DNA from: Methylorubrum populi
Lineage (GTDB): Bacteria; Pseudomonadota; Alphaproteobacteria; Rhizobiales; Beijerinckiaceae
NCBI RefSeq assembly: GCF_002355515.1
Contig: NZ_AP014809.1
Location: 496,001-560,000, forward strand
Direction of reading: 5' to 3'
Length of the DNA: 64,000 nt
The position numbers were made by a program, and so were the translations under genes. The notes beneath the pieces were generated by a model. The model ran no database searches. It was given only the letters and a program-made list of their open reading frames with translations, and was not told the origin of the DNA. Positions 25,840 through 35,630 of the stretch are shown here, in pieces (positions within the stretch are counted from its first letter, which is position 1; every line of letters begins with the position of its first letter).

Positions 25840-26853
25840 TTATACGCTCGCAGGCGCGAGCCACCCCGGCACCCATCGTGCCGGGCGCGGCGCCCGCGCG
25901 AGATCGGACCGTGCCTCCTCAACCGGCGCGGGCGCACCGCCGATCTCGGGACGGACCTGGTAGTCGAAGCGGGGCAGGATGCGGCCCTGCCCATCGAGCG
26001 CGAGGTGGACCTCGAACCAGAAGCCGAGATCGGGATCGGATCGCTGCTGCTCGTCACGCAGGGCACGCAGGAGCGGCTCGACCTGGGCGGCTTCCGGGAC
26101 CGGTTGAGGCCCGGCGCGATAAACCTGTACCTCGCAGAGGGTCCCGACGAGTGCGGCCCTCAGGCGGGTCCGATCCCACGGAGTTCTGCCGGGAGGACGG
26201 TGGGCGGCCAGGGCGCGCCCGATCTCGATGAGGATCGGATGCGCGGCCCAGTTGGCCTCGCGCTCCTGCATCCAGTCCTCCATCCGTGCCGCGAACGCCG
26301 TCGAGTCGCACTCCTCGCTCGCCAATTCGTTCAGGCGTTCCGCCCCGATCCGGGCCGCGAGCCATTCCGCGAGCGCGTCACGGGCAGCTTCGTCCGCGAC
26401 CGGCGTCAGTTCGCCTCCATCACCTTCGTCTTCCTCGTCCTCTTCGTCGTCATCGTCAGCCGCGAGGTCGCTCCAACCTGAATCCGAGAACGCGTTGCGG
26501 GCGAGCTTGGCCAGGAAGCCTTCGAGTGAGCCCGCGAGAATCGCGGCCTCGCCCTCGGAACCGAGACCGACGATGGGGCTCGCCGCCGTCGGAATGCCGT
26601 CGGAATGCCAGAAGCCGACGAGCGAACCGTCGGGCAGGTAGAGGAAGAGCGAGAATTTCCGGCGCAAGGCGCTGCCGTCGACGACCGGCGCCTCGTCACT
26701 CAGCGTTCCCTCAAGCCGGAAGCAGCCCAGGCTGCCCCAGGGGCGCCCCTCGAGCCAATCCGCGAAGTCGAGGAGGAGCGCGGGCGGCTCGTGCCCGGGC
26801 GGAAAGGCCGCCGCGAGGCTGTCGCGCCTGACGATGTAGGGATCCCGCGCCAT
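25840..26853 (-). CDS. Hypothetical protein, possibly SMI1/KNR4 (SUKH)-like
   Basis: The 337-residue soluble protein has an N-terminal part with FADWLEGRPWGSLGCFRL, FSLFLYLPDGSLVGFWHSDG and IVGLGSEGEAAILAGSLEGFL. This pattern of strands and aromatic residues resembles SUKH-fold proteins used as toxin-immunity or regulatory modules. A run of acidic residues (DDDDEEDEEDEGDGG) then links to a helical second half, with EVHLALDGQGRILPRFDYQV near the end. No toxin gene is adjacent, so an immunity role is speculation. The assignment is weak. Confidence 0.6.
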   Translation of the reverse strand: MARDPYIVRRDSLAAAFPPGHEPPALLLDFADWLEGRPWGSLGCFRLEGTLSDEAPVVDGSALRRKFSLFLYLPDGSLVGFWHSDGIPTAASPIVGLGSEGEAAILAGSLEGFLAKLARNAFSDSGWSDLAADDDDEEDEEDEGDGGELTPVADEAARDALAEWLAARIGAERLNELASEECDSTAFAARMEDWMQEREANWAAHPILIEIGRALAAHRPPGRTPWDRTRLRAALVGTLCEVQVYRAGPQPVPEAAQVEPLLRALRDEQQRSDPDLGFWFEVHLALDGQGRILPRFDYQVRPEIGGAPAPVEEARSDLARAPRPARWVPGWLAPASV

Positions 26854-26872
26854 CTGCCCTCCTTCGATCGGA

Positions 26873-27637
26873 TCAGCTCTTCAGCCGGTACCCCGTACGG
26901 AAGATGTAGGTCACGAGACCGAGGCACAGCGCGAGGAAGGCGAGCGTCGCGGCGATGCTGATTCCGACCGCCACGTCACCCTTGCCGAAGAAGGCCCATC
27001 GGAAGCCGCTCACGAGGTAAACCACCGGGTTGAACAGGCTCACCGCCCGCCAGAACGGCGGCAGCATATCGATGGAGTAGAAGCTGCCACCGAGGAAGGT
27101 CAGCGGCGTGACGATGAGGAGCGGCACCAGTTGCAGCTTCTCGAAACCGTCGGCCCACAGCCCGATCACGAAGCCGAACAGGCTGAAGGTGATGGCCGTC
27201 AGCAGCAGGAAGAACACCATCCAGAACGGGTGCTCGATATGCAGCGGCACGAACAGCGCCGCGGTAGCGAGGATGGTCAGCCCGATGACGATCGCCTTCG
27301 TCGCCGCCGCGCCGACATAGCCGAGCACGACCTCGAAGGGGGAGATCGGTGCCGACAGGATCTCGTAGATCGTGCCGGCGAAGCGCGGGAAATAGATGCC
27401 GAAGGAGGCGTTCGAGACACTCTGCGTCAGCAGCGAGAGCATCATCAGCCCCGGCACGATGAACAGGCCGTAGGGCACGCCGTCCACCGTCTGCACCCGC
27501 GAGCCGATCGCCGCGCCGAACACCACGAAGTAGAGCGAGGTGGAGATCACCGGCGCGACGATGCTCTGCAGGGCCGTGCGCCAGAAGCGGGCCATCTCGA
27601 AGCGGTAGATGGCGAGGATGGCAGGGACGTTCAGCAT
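26873..27637 (-). CDS. ABC-2 type transporter permease, YadH-like
   Basis: The 254-residue permease has six hydrophobic segments typical of ABC-2 exporters, with the early amphipathic [20 protein letters not shown], the central [18 protein letters not shown] and the late [16 protein letters not shown]. The last is a strong family signature. It pairs with the ATPase gene immediately upstream to make an exporter of unknown substrate. ATG 27637 is preferred; GTG 27652, which overlaps the ATPase stop as GTGA, is an alternative and either supports translational coupling. Confidence 0.88.
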   Translation of the reverse strand: MLNVPAILAIYRFEMARFWRTALQSIVAPVISTSLYFVVFGAAIGSRVQTVDGVPYGLFIVPGLMMLSLLTQSVSNASFGIYFPRFAGTIYEILSAPISPFEVVLGYVGAAATKAIVIGLTILATAALFVPLHIEHPFWMVFFLLLTAITFSLFGFVIGLWADGFEKLQLVPLLIVTPLTFLGGSFYSIDMLPPFWRAVSLFNPVVYLVSGFRWAFFGKGDVAVGISIAATLAFLALCLGLVTYIFRTGYRLKS

Positions 27638-27648
27638 GGACACGGCCC

Positions 27649-28575
<927 letters not shown>

Positions 28576-28710
28576 CGGGGCTCGGGGCTGGCGGATGGGG
28601 CGCGCCCTATACCACGACGATCGAAGCGGTGAACCCTGCGATAGCCGGTTACATTTCGCGCCGTTTTCCTCGGCTTTCAGACCGGCCCACGGAACCGGTT
28701 CGCGCCCCGA

Positions 28711-28786
28711 GATTTGTCGAGTTGTTCTCCTGCGACAAAAGATCCCTGACCCGACCTGCCTTCAACGAGACGGCGGGTCGTTTTTT
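28711..28786 (+). ncRNA. Candidate small non-coding RNA with anti-Shine-Dalgarno loop
   Basis: Between two minus-strand genes, the plus strand can fold into two hairpins ending in an intrinsic terminator. TTTGTCG (28713-28719) pairs exactly with CGACAAA (28733-28739) around a 13-base loop that exposes TTCTCCTG, which could pair with a ribosome site. The terminator stem follows 12 bases later. Since no plus-strand gene precedes it, the terminator is best explained by a small RNA. The 5' end is uncertain and no promoter was recognised. Confidence 0.45.
28752..28786 (+). terminator. Intrinsic terminator
   Basis: CGACCTGCC (28752-28760) pairs with GGCGGGTCG (28772-28780), nine pairs including one G-T, followed directly by TTTTTT. 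It is oriented along the plus strand. On the minus strand the downstream T-run is short (TTTT, 11 bases away), so it may terminate the polyferredoxin transcript only weakly. Confidence 0.75.
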
Positions 28787-28790
28787 GCGG

Positions 28791-30830
28791 TCAGCCCTGC
28801 AGCCCCTCCGTGGCCTGCCGCTCGCGAAGATAGTCCTCGGTGGTGCGCGGCTTGGCGGGCGGCACGGCATGGGGATCGAAGCCCTGATTGAGCGCTGCCT
28901 CGACACGGCAATCGTCGCACATCATCAGCGAGCGAATGCGCTGCTCGCCGGCCTCCCCCGAGAACATCCAGTGCTGCTCCCGCAGCTTGCCGATCACGCG
29001 CTCGATGGTCGCGCGGGTGCCGAACGGCTTGGCGCAGGTGATGCAGCAGAACGGCTCCTCCTCCTTCACGATCCGACGCGGTTGGCTCCACGCTTCGAAG
29101 TCGATCTGCGGCTTCAAGCTGATGACGTCTTCCGGGCAGGTAGCCGCGCACAGGCCGCACTGCACGCACAGGCTCTCCTCGAAGGCGAGCAGCGGCCGGT
29201 CGGCGCTGTCTGACAGGGCATGGGTCGGACAGGCGCCGACGCAGGCGAGGCAGAGCGTGCAGTCCTCGGTGCGGAACTCGAGCCCACCGAACGGTGCCCC
29301 GGCCGCCAGCGGCACCGCGGCAACCGGAGCGGGCGCGGCGGCGTGCATCTCGCGGAAGGCGAGGCGCAGCATCTCGCGCTTGCCGCCGACGGGGACGAAG
29401 CCGGCCGGCGCCGCCGTGGCGTGTCCGGGCCGTTCCGCGCGAAGCGCCGCACCGAGCGCGTCGGGATCATCGGTCTCGATCAGGGCGACATTCGGCGCCT
29501 CCGAGCCGGCGCTGTAGCCGAGCGCGTCGGCGAGCGTCCGTCCGAGGGAGACGGTGCGGTGGAGGCTGTCGAGGTCGTGCTTCGGGCGCGCGCGCACCAG
29601 AACGCGCACGCCGGCCGCGCCGTAGGCGAACAAGGCGGCCAGGATCTCGGGGCCGAGCTGAGTCACTTCGTTGACGCGCACCGGCAGGACATGGGCCGGC
29701 AGGCCCTCGCCGTAGCGGCCGAGCGCGTCGATCAGCGGCTCGCCGTGGTCGCCGTCGTGGAACAGCACCACCGCATCCGCGCCGCCCGCGTCCCGGTAGG
29801 CGCGCATCAGGCTGCGCAGGCGGCGCATCAGGGCGTCGGCCGGCGGCAGGGCGTAGTTGGCAGCCCCCGTGGGGCAGACGGCGGCGCAGCTTCCGCAGCC
29901 GGCGCAGACGTAAGGGTCGATCGCCACCGTGTCGCCGGCGGGCGCGATGGCTCCGGTCGGGCAGACATCGAGGCAGCGGGTGCAGCCGGTGATGCGTGAG
30001 CGGGAATGGGCGCAGAGCTCGCCGCGGAAATCGATGAAGCGGGTCTTGTCGAACTCGCCGACGAGGTGGGACGCCGCCATCACTGCCCGTTCGACCGCCG
30101 CCGGGTCGCGCGGGTCGGCGCGCAGGTAGCCGCTGCGCAATTCGTGCGCGGGGAACAGCGGCGTGCCGCCGGTGAAATCGAGGATCAGGTCGCAGGTCGA
30201 GACCGCGCCGTCCCGTCCCGCCCCGAACACGAGATGCGTGCGCGAGGACGGTGCCGGCAGGGCGTAATCGTCGATGCGCAGTTCGAACGCCCCGAGATGG
30301 CCGGTCGCTCCGCGCACCGTGCCCCGGAGCACCGGAAACTCGTTGCGGTGGAGGGGCGCGACCTCGCCCGGCCGGCTCAGCAGCACCGTCACGTCGAGAT
30401 GCTCGGCCAGACGCCGCCCGGCCTCGATCGCGGCCTCGTCGCGCCCATAGATCAGCGCGACGCCGCGGCTCTCTAGCGGTACGGTGCCGGCGACGGGCAC
30501 CGCCTCCGCCGCAGCGGCCAAGAGCGCCGCCATCTTCGGACCGGATCTGTCGGCCTGCGACGACCAGCCGGCGGTCTCGCGGATCTTGGCGAAAGCGACG
30601 CGCTCCTCCGCCTCATGCTCGGCGGCGATCTCCTCGAACAGCGGCGCCTGCAGCGTGCAGGAGACGGTGATCGGCGCACCCGAGGCCAGGGCTTCGCGGT
30701 AGCGGTCGAGTTCGCGACCGCAGAGCTGGTCGGCGGTGCGCACGCGACCACCGCAGCCCTTTTTCAGGGCCGCGACATCGAGCGGCATCGTCTTCTCGCA
30801 GGAACAGGCGAACACGAGACGATCGGACAC
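28791..30830 (-). CDS. Multi-cluster 4Fe-4S protein of the formate dehydrogenase locus
   Basis: The 679-residue protein carries several iron-sulfur motifs. CTRCLDVCPTGA and CAGCGSCAAVCPTGA form one ferredoxin pair in the middle. CTLCLACVGACPTHA and CVQCGLCAATCPED form a second. FCCITCAKP and MCDDC near the end and CSCEKTM at the start add more Cys. The part between the pairs resembles an alpha/beta domain (VVLFHDGDHGEPL). It is probably an electron carrier or maturation factor for formate dehydrogenase, inferred from its position divergent from that operon. Length and cluster count suggest a polyferredoxin rather than a subunit. Confidence 0.8.
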   Translation of the reverse strand: MSDRLVFACSCEKTMPLDVAALKKGCGGRVRTADQLCGRELDRYREALASGAPITVSCTLQAPLFEEIAAEHEAEERVAFAKIRETAGWSSQADRSGPKMAALLAAAAEAVPVAGTVPLESRGVALIYGRDEAAIEAGRRLAEHLDVTVLLSRPGEVAPLHRNEFPVLRGTVRGATGHLGAFELRIDDYALPAPSSRTHLVFGAGRDGAVSTCDLILDFTGGTPLFPAHELRSGYLRADPRDPAAVERAVMAASHLVGEFDKTRFIDFRGELCAHSRSRITGCTRCLDVCPTGAIAPAGDTVAIDPYVCAGCGSCAAVCPTGAANYALPPADALMRRLRSLMRAYRDAGGADAVVLFHDGDHGEPLIDALGRYGEGLPAHVLPVRVNEVTQLGPEILAALFAYGAAGVRVLVRARPKHDLDSLHRTVSLGRTLADALGYSAGSEAPNVALIETDDPDALGAALRAERPGHATAAPAGFVPVGGKREMLRLAFREMHAAAPAPVAAVPLAAGAPFGGLEFRTEDCTLCLACVGACPTHALSDSADRPLLAFEESLCVQCGLCAATCPEDVISLKPQIDFEAWSQPRRIVKEEEPFCCITCAKPFGTRATIERVIGKLREQHWMFSGEAGEQRIRSLMMCDDCRVEAALNQGFDPHAVPPAKPRTTEDYLRERQATEGLQG

Positions 30831-30951
30831 GATTGAACCTGAGACGATTGGGGGAGCGGAAGAGCCCTTCGCGCGGGGCCCTGCCTTTCATATACTCGTA
30901 TCATTCTAAAACGACGAACGGACATGCGGGCGCAGGCGCTCGGCACGGCTC

Positions 30952-31716
30952 ATGACCCTCCCCCTCGATATCGGATCGCCGGCCCTGCGGCCCGCTCCCC
31001 TCGTTCTGCCCCCGGCCTTCACGGGGCTCGTCGCGGCAGGCGCCCTCGGTGCGGCCGGACATGCTTGCCGGCTGGCCGAGGCCGGCGAGGCGGATGCCGG
31101 AACCCTCCTGATGGAAGAGCGCGACGACGTCATCGCGCTCGCCGTGGTGCTGGCGCCGACGGAGGCGCTCGCGACGGCGCGGCGGGCCTTCTTCGTCGGA
31201 ATGCAGGCGCTGGCGGATACGGTTGGCACCTTCGGTCCGCCGGAGATTCCGGTGACCTTCCTGTGGCCCGACACCCTGACCTTCAACGGAGCACGCCTCG
31301 GCGGAGGGATCCTGCACTGGCCGCAGGGCTGCGCCGAAACCGAAACGCCGGATTGGCTCGTGTTCTCGGCGATGCTGATCGCCTCGAAGCGGGATGCGGG
31401 CGATCCCGGCCTCACGCCCGATTCCACCTCGCTGGAGGAGGAAGGCTTCCCCGCGGACCTGCGCGAAGCGCTGGTGGAGAGCTTCGCCCGCCACCTGACC
31501 AAGGCGTTCGAGATCTGGAGCGAGGACGGTGCCGCGCGCTCGACCGGACGCTACCTCGCCCGCCTCGCTCTGCCGCCGGGGGCGCGGGCAACGATCGATC
31601 CGGAGGGCGATGCCCGGCTCGTCCACGCCGACGGGCGCGGCGAATCCCTGCCGCTGCTGCCGGCGCTGGTCACCCCCACCTGGCGCGACCCGGCCACCGG
31701 AATGGTGCGGCTGTGA
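30952..31716 (+). CDS. Biotin/lipoate protein ligase-like protein (DUF4444 type)
   Basis: The 254-residue protein resembles the catalytic core of biotin/lipoate ligases: LLMEERDDVIALAVVLAPTE, IPVTFLWPDTLTFNGARLGG and DWLVFSAMLIA are in the right order, given here in part. The C-terminal end (ATIDPEGDARLVHADG) fits the DUF4444 extension. The usual lysine-activating motif is not clear, so true ligation is uncertain. It is the first gene of the formate dehydrogenase accessory operon, and its stop overlaps the next start as GTGA. A role in cofactor handling is inferred only from context. Confidence 0.72.
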   Translation: MTLPLDIGSPALRPAPLVLPPAFTGLVAAGALGAAGHACRLAEAGEADAGTLLMEERDDVIALAVVLAPTEALATARRAFFVGMQALADTVGTFGPPEIPVTFLWPDTLTFNGARLGGGILHWPQGCAETETPDWLVFSAMLIASKRDAGDPGLTPDSTSLEEEGFPADLREALVESFARHLTKAFEIWSEDGAARSTGRYLARLALPPGARATIDPEGDARLVHADGRGESLPLLPALVTPTWRDPATGMVRL

Positions 31717-32291
31717 CGAAAACCCAGACTTCGGGCAAGCTGCCGCGCACCCTGCGGCTCGACCCCTCCGACACCTTCGTCTTCGCTCAGGCCGCCGAGC
31801 CCGGCGAGTGGGCGGTGACGGGATCGTTCCTGTTCTTCGATGCCGACCTCTCGGCCCTGACCGGCAAGGATCGAGCGGCGTTCCGTTCCGGCTTCGTCGG
31901 CGTGCGTTCGCTCGGCTTCTCCACCCTCGTCGTCGTGAGCGAGGCGAGCGAGGCGGAGCGCGAGGCCGCGATCGAGGATCTCGCCCGCCAAATCCACGAG
32001 CGTCTCGGCGCACCGGATCGCGAGACCGCACGCGCCGCCGCGCGCGAGGAGATCAAGGTCGCGGCCTCGCTGTGCAACCTGCCGGTCGGAAGCGTGGTGG
32101 CGATGCATCGAAGCGAGCGCGACGGTGAGATCGCGGAGGAGTTCCGCACCCTGCACCAGCGCGCGCCGGGCGCGGACCCGCTGCACGGGCGCGCCTTCCA
32201 CTTTGTCGAGACCGACGAGGACGGACCTGAGGAGCAGGCCGACCTTCTGAGCCTTCTGAACGGCGCCCCCGCGGGGGCGAAGCGAGCATGA
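31713..32291 (+). CDS. DUF6505-like protein of the formate dehydrogenase locus
   Basis: The 192-residue soluble protein begins TKTQTSGKLPRTLRLDPSDT and contains WAVTGSFLFFDADLS and FRSGFVGVRSLGFSTLVVV. I associate this with DUF6505, seen beside formate dehydrogenase operons in alphaproteobacteria, from memory and not a search. No catalytic motif is evident. GTG 31713 overlaps the preceding stop by four bases, and its own stop overlaps the next ATG the same way. The tight chaining implies equimolar production with its neighbours. Confidence 0.68.
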   Translation: MTKTQTSGKLPRTLRLDPSDTFVFAQAAEPGEWAVTGSFLFFDADLSALTGKDRAAFRSGFVGVRSLGFSTLVVVSEASEAEREAAIEDLARQIHERLGAPDRETARAAAREEIKVAASLCNLPVGSVVAMHRSERDGEIAEEFRTLHQRAPGADPLHGRAFHFVETDEDGPEEQADLLSLLNGAPAGAKRA

Positions 32292-33298
32292 CCGAGTTCT
32301 GGGTATCGAGCGGCCACCATCTCACGCAGCGCACCGAGGGCGGCGGCCTCGCCGTCACCGACGAGCTGATCCTCGCCTATCTTGCGCGCCCCGAGCTCGT
32401 GCCGCCGGAGGAGGCCTGCGCGGCCGAGCGGGCGCTGCATGCCAGCCTGCTCGCCAACCCGCGCCGGCGGGTCGAACGCGACGAAGTCGAAACGATTGCG
32501 GACGCGGATGCACGGGAGAATTGGTCGGTGATGCTCGCCTTCCGCGACCGACTCCTGGCGGCCCGGTCGGTCGAGGCGGCCTATCTCGCGCTGGTGCGCG
32601 GCGGGCTGCAGGGCGTGCCGGGGCTTTTCCTGACCCAGCTCGTCCACCTGATCCTGCGCAACGCCCTGGACGGCTGCGACGACCCGTTCGTGCTGCGCGC
32701 CGCCGAGCTGTTCTTCCGCCCGCAGCGGGTGAGCCTCCACGAAGGCGCGGTGCTGCTCGCCGATGCCGAGGTGATCGAGGCGCGGGAGGGCGGCGCGCCG
32801 CTCTCGCCCCTGGTCTCGATGCTCGGCAAGGAGGCGGCAAGCGAGCTCGATGTGCTCAACGAGGAGAACGCCTGGACCTACTGGAGCCGGTCGGACGCCT
32901 TCAGCATGGCGCTCAATCTCAGTTCCAGTGCCCGAAGCCGGGACGGCTTGGCACGGGCGATCGAGGCCTTCGTGCGCCACTTGCTCAACGCCGAGGTCAC
33001 GGTCGCGCCGCTTGCCCAACTGGAGGATCCCGACTGGCGCTGGTTCGTCGGACTCGATGCCGAGGGCACGCGGATCGGCAATGCGCTCTGGCGGGGCGAA
33101 ACGCTCGATGACGCTGCCCGCGAGCGGGTGATCGCCGTGTTCAGCCTCACCTTCGCCGATCCGGCCAGTGTCGACCCGCGGGTCGGTGACCGGCCGGTCT
33201 ACCTCCTGCTCGCGATGACCGCCGACAAGACCGTGCAGCTCAAGCCCCAGAATCTCGTCGTCGGATTGCCGCTGGCATCCGACCGGGCCGCCGCGTGA
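32288..33298 (+). CDS. DUF6352-like protein of the formate dehydrogenase locus
   Basis: The 336-residue soluble protein starts TEFWVSSGHHLTQRTEGGGL, a distinctive N-terminus, and continues with ALHASLLANPRRRVERDE, VQ-poor helical stretches and ENAWTYWSRSDAFSMALNL. The motif DPDWRWFVGLDAEGTRIGN is not exact here (EDPDWRWFVGLDAEGTRIG). I relate it to DUF6352 from recall. No known catalytic residues are seen. Its conserved linkage suggests a chaperone or maturation function for the dehydrogenase. Starts and stops overlap neighbours by four bases. Confidence 0.68.
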   Translation: MTEFWVSSGHHLTQRTEGGGLAVTDELILAYLARPELVPPEEACAAERALHASLLANPRRRVERDEVETIADADARENWSVMLAFRDRLLAARSVEAAYLALVRGGLQGVPGLFLTQLVHLILRNALDGCDDPFVLRAAELFFRPQRVSLHEGAVLLADAEVIEAREGGAPLSPLVSMLGKEAASELDVLNEENAWTYWSRSDAFSMALNLSSSARSRDGLARAIEAFVRHLLNAEVTVAPLAQLEDPDWRWFVGLDAEGTRIGNALWRGETLDDAARERVIAVFSLTFADPASVDPRVGDRPVYLLLAMTADKTVQLKPQNLVVGLPLASDRAAA

Positions 33299-33306
33299 GG
33301 CTGACC

Positions 33307-33849
33307 ATGACGCTCGACAACCTGCCGCGGACCCCGACCGAGGGATTGCCGAACGACCGCTTCGAGGTCGGCATCATCGTGGCACGCCGCCGTCTGAAGG
33401 GTCCGTGGGCGAGCCATGCCTGGCTGCCGGTGGCGGCCCTGCCGGCGGCACCCCAGGCCGCGCCCTGGACCAAGCTCTCCGAGACGGAGGAGGAAGCGAC
33501 CTTCTACGCCGGCGCCCACGAGGTGAGCCTGCATATCGCCGAGACGGCGCATTACCGCGACAACCTCGTCTCCGGGCGGCCCTCCCTCTGGGTCACGCTG
33601 CACGCCACGGCGGAGGACACCTACGAGGTCGCGAGCGTCACCGCCGACCCCTACGAGGGTGAGTCGATGGCCGAGGGGATCGGCGAGATCGTCGAGGCCG
33701 TGCCGATGCCTCCCGAGGTGCAGGCCAAGCTGCTCGCCTTCTTCGAAGCCTTCCACATCGAGCGCAAGTTCGAGAAGCGCAAGCGCGACCGCGCGGACCC
33801 CGAGGCGCTGGCCCATCGCGCCCGCGCGGGCCACGGAAAGCCGGAATGA
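33307..33849 (+). CDS. DUF3305 protein
   Basis: The 180-residue protein matches DUF3305 by its core FEVGIIVARRRLKGPWASHAW in part, then HEVSLHIAETAHYRDNLVSG and LWVTLHA. An Arg/Lys-rich C-terminal tail (FEKRKRDRADP) follows. The family is nearly always next to formate dehydrogenase and DUF3306 genes and is of unknown function. The start may be ATG 33307 or GTG 33295, the latter overlapping the previous stop as GTGA. The next gene overlaps its end as ATGA. Confidence 0.8.
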   Translation: MTLDNLPRTPTEGLPNDRFEVGIIVARRRLKGPWASHAWLPVAALPAAPQAAPWTKLSETEEEATFYAGAHEVSLHIAETAHYRDNLVSGRPSLWVTLHATAEDTYEVASVTADPYEGESMAEGIGEIVEAVPMPPEVQAKLLAFFEAFHIERKFEKRKRDRADPEALAHRARAGHGKPE

Positions 33850-34577
33850 GCGACAGCTTCCTCTCCCGCTGGGCACGCCGCAAACAGTCGGTGCGCGCGG
33901 CCGCGCTCTCCCAACCGCCCGCCGCCCCGGACATGGCGGGGACCATGGCGGGGACCGGCGAGGTTGCCGGCAGCGCGCCGCCGGACGAAGCCGGGCTCGC
34001 GCGGGAGACGGCGGTCGGCGCCGGGAGCGAGCCGGAGGCTGTTCCGGACGATCTGCTGGCAAGTCTCCCGTCGCTCGACGCGCTGACGCCGGAGACCGAC
34101 CTCACCGCCTTCCTCCAGGCCGGCGTTCCGACCGCCTTGCGCAACGCGGCCCTGCGGCGGATGTGGTCGCTCGACCCGGCGATCCGGGACTTCGTCAGCG
34201 AGGCGCGGGAATACGCCTACGACTGGAACACGCCGGGCGGCGTACCGGGCATGGGACCGCTCCTGCCCACCGACGACATGAAGGCGATGCTCAAGCGCGT
34301 CATCGACGGGGTCCCCGCCAAGGATCGGGTGCCCGGTGCCGAGACGCCGGAGGCCGAGGCCGAGTCGCATCAGCCTTCCGAGGCTCCTGCCGATTCGGAC
34401 GTCACGGAAGAGCCGGAGCCAGCGGTCGAGACACTCGCTCGACCCGAGGAAATGAGCCTGCCGGCGGCGGCATCGGGGCTTCCAATCGCTGACGGGCCGG
34501 ATCGTCAACTCGGAACGGAGCAGCGCTCCCCGCCCCGCCCCCCCATGCGACGCCATGGAGGGGCGATGCCCTCATGA
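33846..34577 (+). CDS. DUF3306 protein
   Basis: The 243-residue protein opens with SDSFLSRWARRKQ, the hallmark of DUF3306, followed by a long Ala/Pro/Glu-rich linker. The conserved core is LPSLDALTPETDLTAFLQ, RNAALRRMWSLDPAIRDF and YAYDWNTPGGVPGMGPL, each given in part. The C-terminal 90 residues look disordered. The family always accompanies formate dehydrogenase clusters with DUF3305 and TorD proteins and is presumed to act in assembly. No enzymatic motif is visible. Confidence 0.82.
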   Translation: MSDSFLSRWARRKQSVRAAALSQPPAAPDMAGTMAGTGEVAGSAPPDEAGLARETAVGAGSEPEAVPDDLLASLPSLDALTPETDLTAFLQAGVPTALRNAALRRMWSLDPAIRDFVSEAREYAYDWNTPGGVPGMGPLLPTDDMKAMLKRVIDGVPAKDRVPGAETPEAEAESHQPSEAPADSDVTEEPEPAVETLARPEEMSLPAAASGLPIADGPDRQLGTEQRSPPRPPMRRHGGAMPS

Positions 34578-34665
34578 TTCGTGCGCATTTCGATTGCGGC
34601 AAAGGCAAACGCTTTTTATTATCGGTCCAAACAAGACGGTCCCGCACGCGGACCCGAGGGATGTG

Positions 34666-35301
34666 ATGGGTTCGGTTGCGTCGGTGATGGCACTTCCGGG
34701 AGATGAGGTGTCCGCTGTCGCCGGTATGCCCGACGACATCGATCTCCTGCGCGCGCAGCAATACGATCTCCTGGCCGCCCTGCTTGGTCGCGCGCCGGAC
34801 GCGTCGCTGCTGTCGGCCCTCGCCGCACTCAAGGATGGGGACGGCGTTCTCGGCCAACAGGTCGCGGCGCTGCGCCGTGCGGCGGCCGGGACGGACTCGA
34901 ATGCGGTCGAACGCGAGTACTTCGCGCTGTTCATCGGCGTCGGTCGCGGCGAATTCCTGCCTTACGCCTCCTACTATCTCACCGGCTTTCTCAACGAGCG
35001 TCCGCTCGCCCGGGTGCGCGAGGACTTCGCCGCGCTCGGCATCGAGCGGGACGAGTCGATGTGCGAGCCGGAGGATCACCTCGCGATCCTTCTGGAGGTG
35101 ATGGCAGGGCTGGCGGCCGGCCGCTTCGAGGCGGAGCCGGGCATGCAGGCCCGCTTCTTCGCCCGTCACATCGAGCCCTGGGCCGAGCGCTTCTTCGCCG
35201 ACTTGGAGAACGCGAAGGCGGGGCACTTCTACCGCGCGGTCGGGGGGCTCGGCCGCGCCTTCATCGAGATCGAGGCGGAAGCCTTCGCCATGGAAGGCTG
35301 A
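34666..35301 (+). CDS. TorD/DmsD-family molybdoenzyme chaperone
   Basis: The 211-residue, mostly helical protein matches TorD-type chaperones: YDLLAALLGRAPDA, EREYFALFIGVGRGEFLPYASYY in part, FAALGIERDESMCEPEDHLA and a C-terminal FYRAVGGLGRAFIEIE. The family binds Tat leaders of molybdenum enzymes and holds export until cofactor insertion. Here the client should be the formate dehydrogenase catalytic subunit, whose Tat leader is encoded 1 kb downstream. ATG 34666 has GAGGGA upstream; GTG 34663 is an alternative. Confidence 0.88.
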   Translation: MGSVASVMALPGDEVSAVAGMPDDIDLLRAQQYDLLAALLGRAPDASLLSALAALKDGDGVLGQQVAALRRAAAGTDSNAVEREYFALFIGVGRGEFLPYASYYLTGFLNERPLARVREDFAALGIERDESMCEPEDHLAILLEVMAGLAAGRFEAEPGMQARFFARHIEPWAERFFADLENAKAGHFYRAVGGLGRAFIEIEAEAFAMEG

Positions 35302-35377
35302 GGGGCGACCGCGTCGTGACAAACGAGAGCGAGGCGCGTTGCCGGAGAGCAGGCAGCCGCCGGAGGAGACGAGGGTG

Positions 35378-35623
35378 ATGCGACAGGATCCGAAGACGCT
35401 CGGTCGTCGCCAGTTCTTTCGGGCACTCGGCGGCAGCACGGTGGCCGCCGCGGCGGCCGTCGCCTCGCCGATGGGCGCGACCGAGGCGCAGGCCTACGAC
35501 CCCGGCAACGACGAGACCCGCAGCCGCTACCGCGAGAGCGACCACGTGAAGGCGTTCTACCGCACCAACGGCTACGAGACGCTCAAGAAGAACACCGATC
35601 CGGCGTCGACCGGTCCGAAGTGA
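35378..35623 (+). CDS. Small Tat-signal protein of the formate dehydrogenase locus
   Basis: The 81-residue protein has a twin-arginine leader (GRRQFFRALGGSTVAAAAAVA) shortened here to GRRQFFRALGG, followed by a mature part of about 45 residues with DETRSRYRESDHVKAFYRTNGYET in part. It matches the small Tat-target family regularly found just before formate dehydrogenase alpha genes (TIGR02811 by recall). Its role is unknown; it may be an accessory subunit. It ends eight bases before the catalytic subunit. A GGAGGAGACGAGGG site lies upstream of ATG 35378. Confidence 0.85.
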   Translation: MRQDPKTLGRRQFFRALGGSTVAAAAAVASPMGATEAQAYDPGNDETRSRYRESDHVKAFYRTNGYETLKKNTDPASTGPK

Positions 35624-35630
35624 GGCTGCC

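Noticed and set aside
30831..30951. AT-rich TATACT and TATATG sequences as promoters of the divergent formate dehydrogenase units
   Set aside because: They are plausible -10 boxes, but no acceptable -35 was found at the right distance on either strand, so no promoter is claimed.
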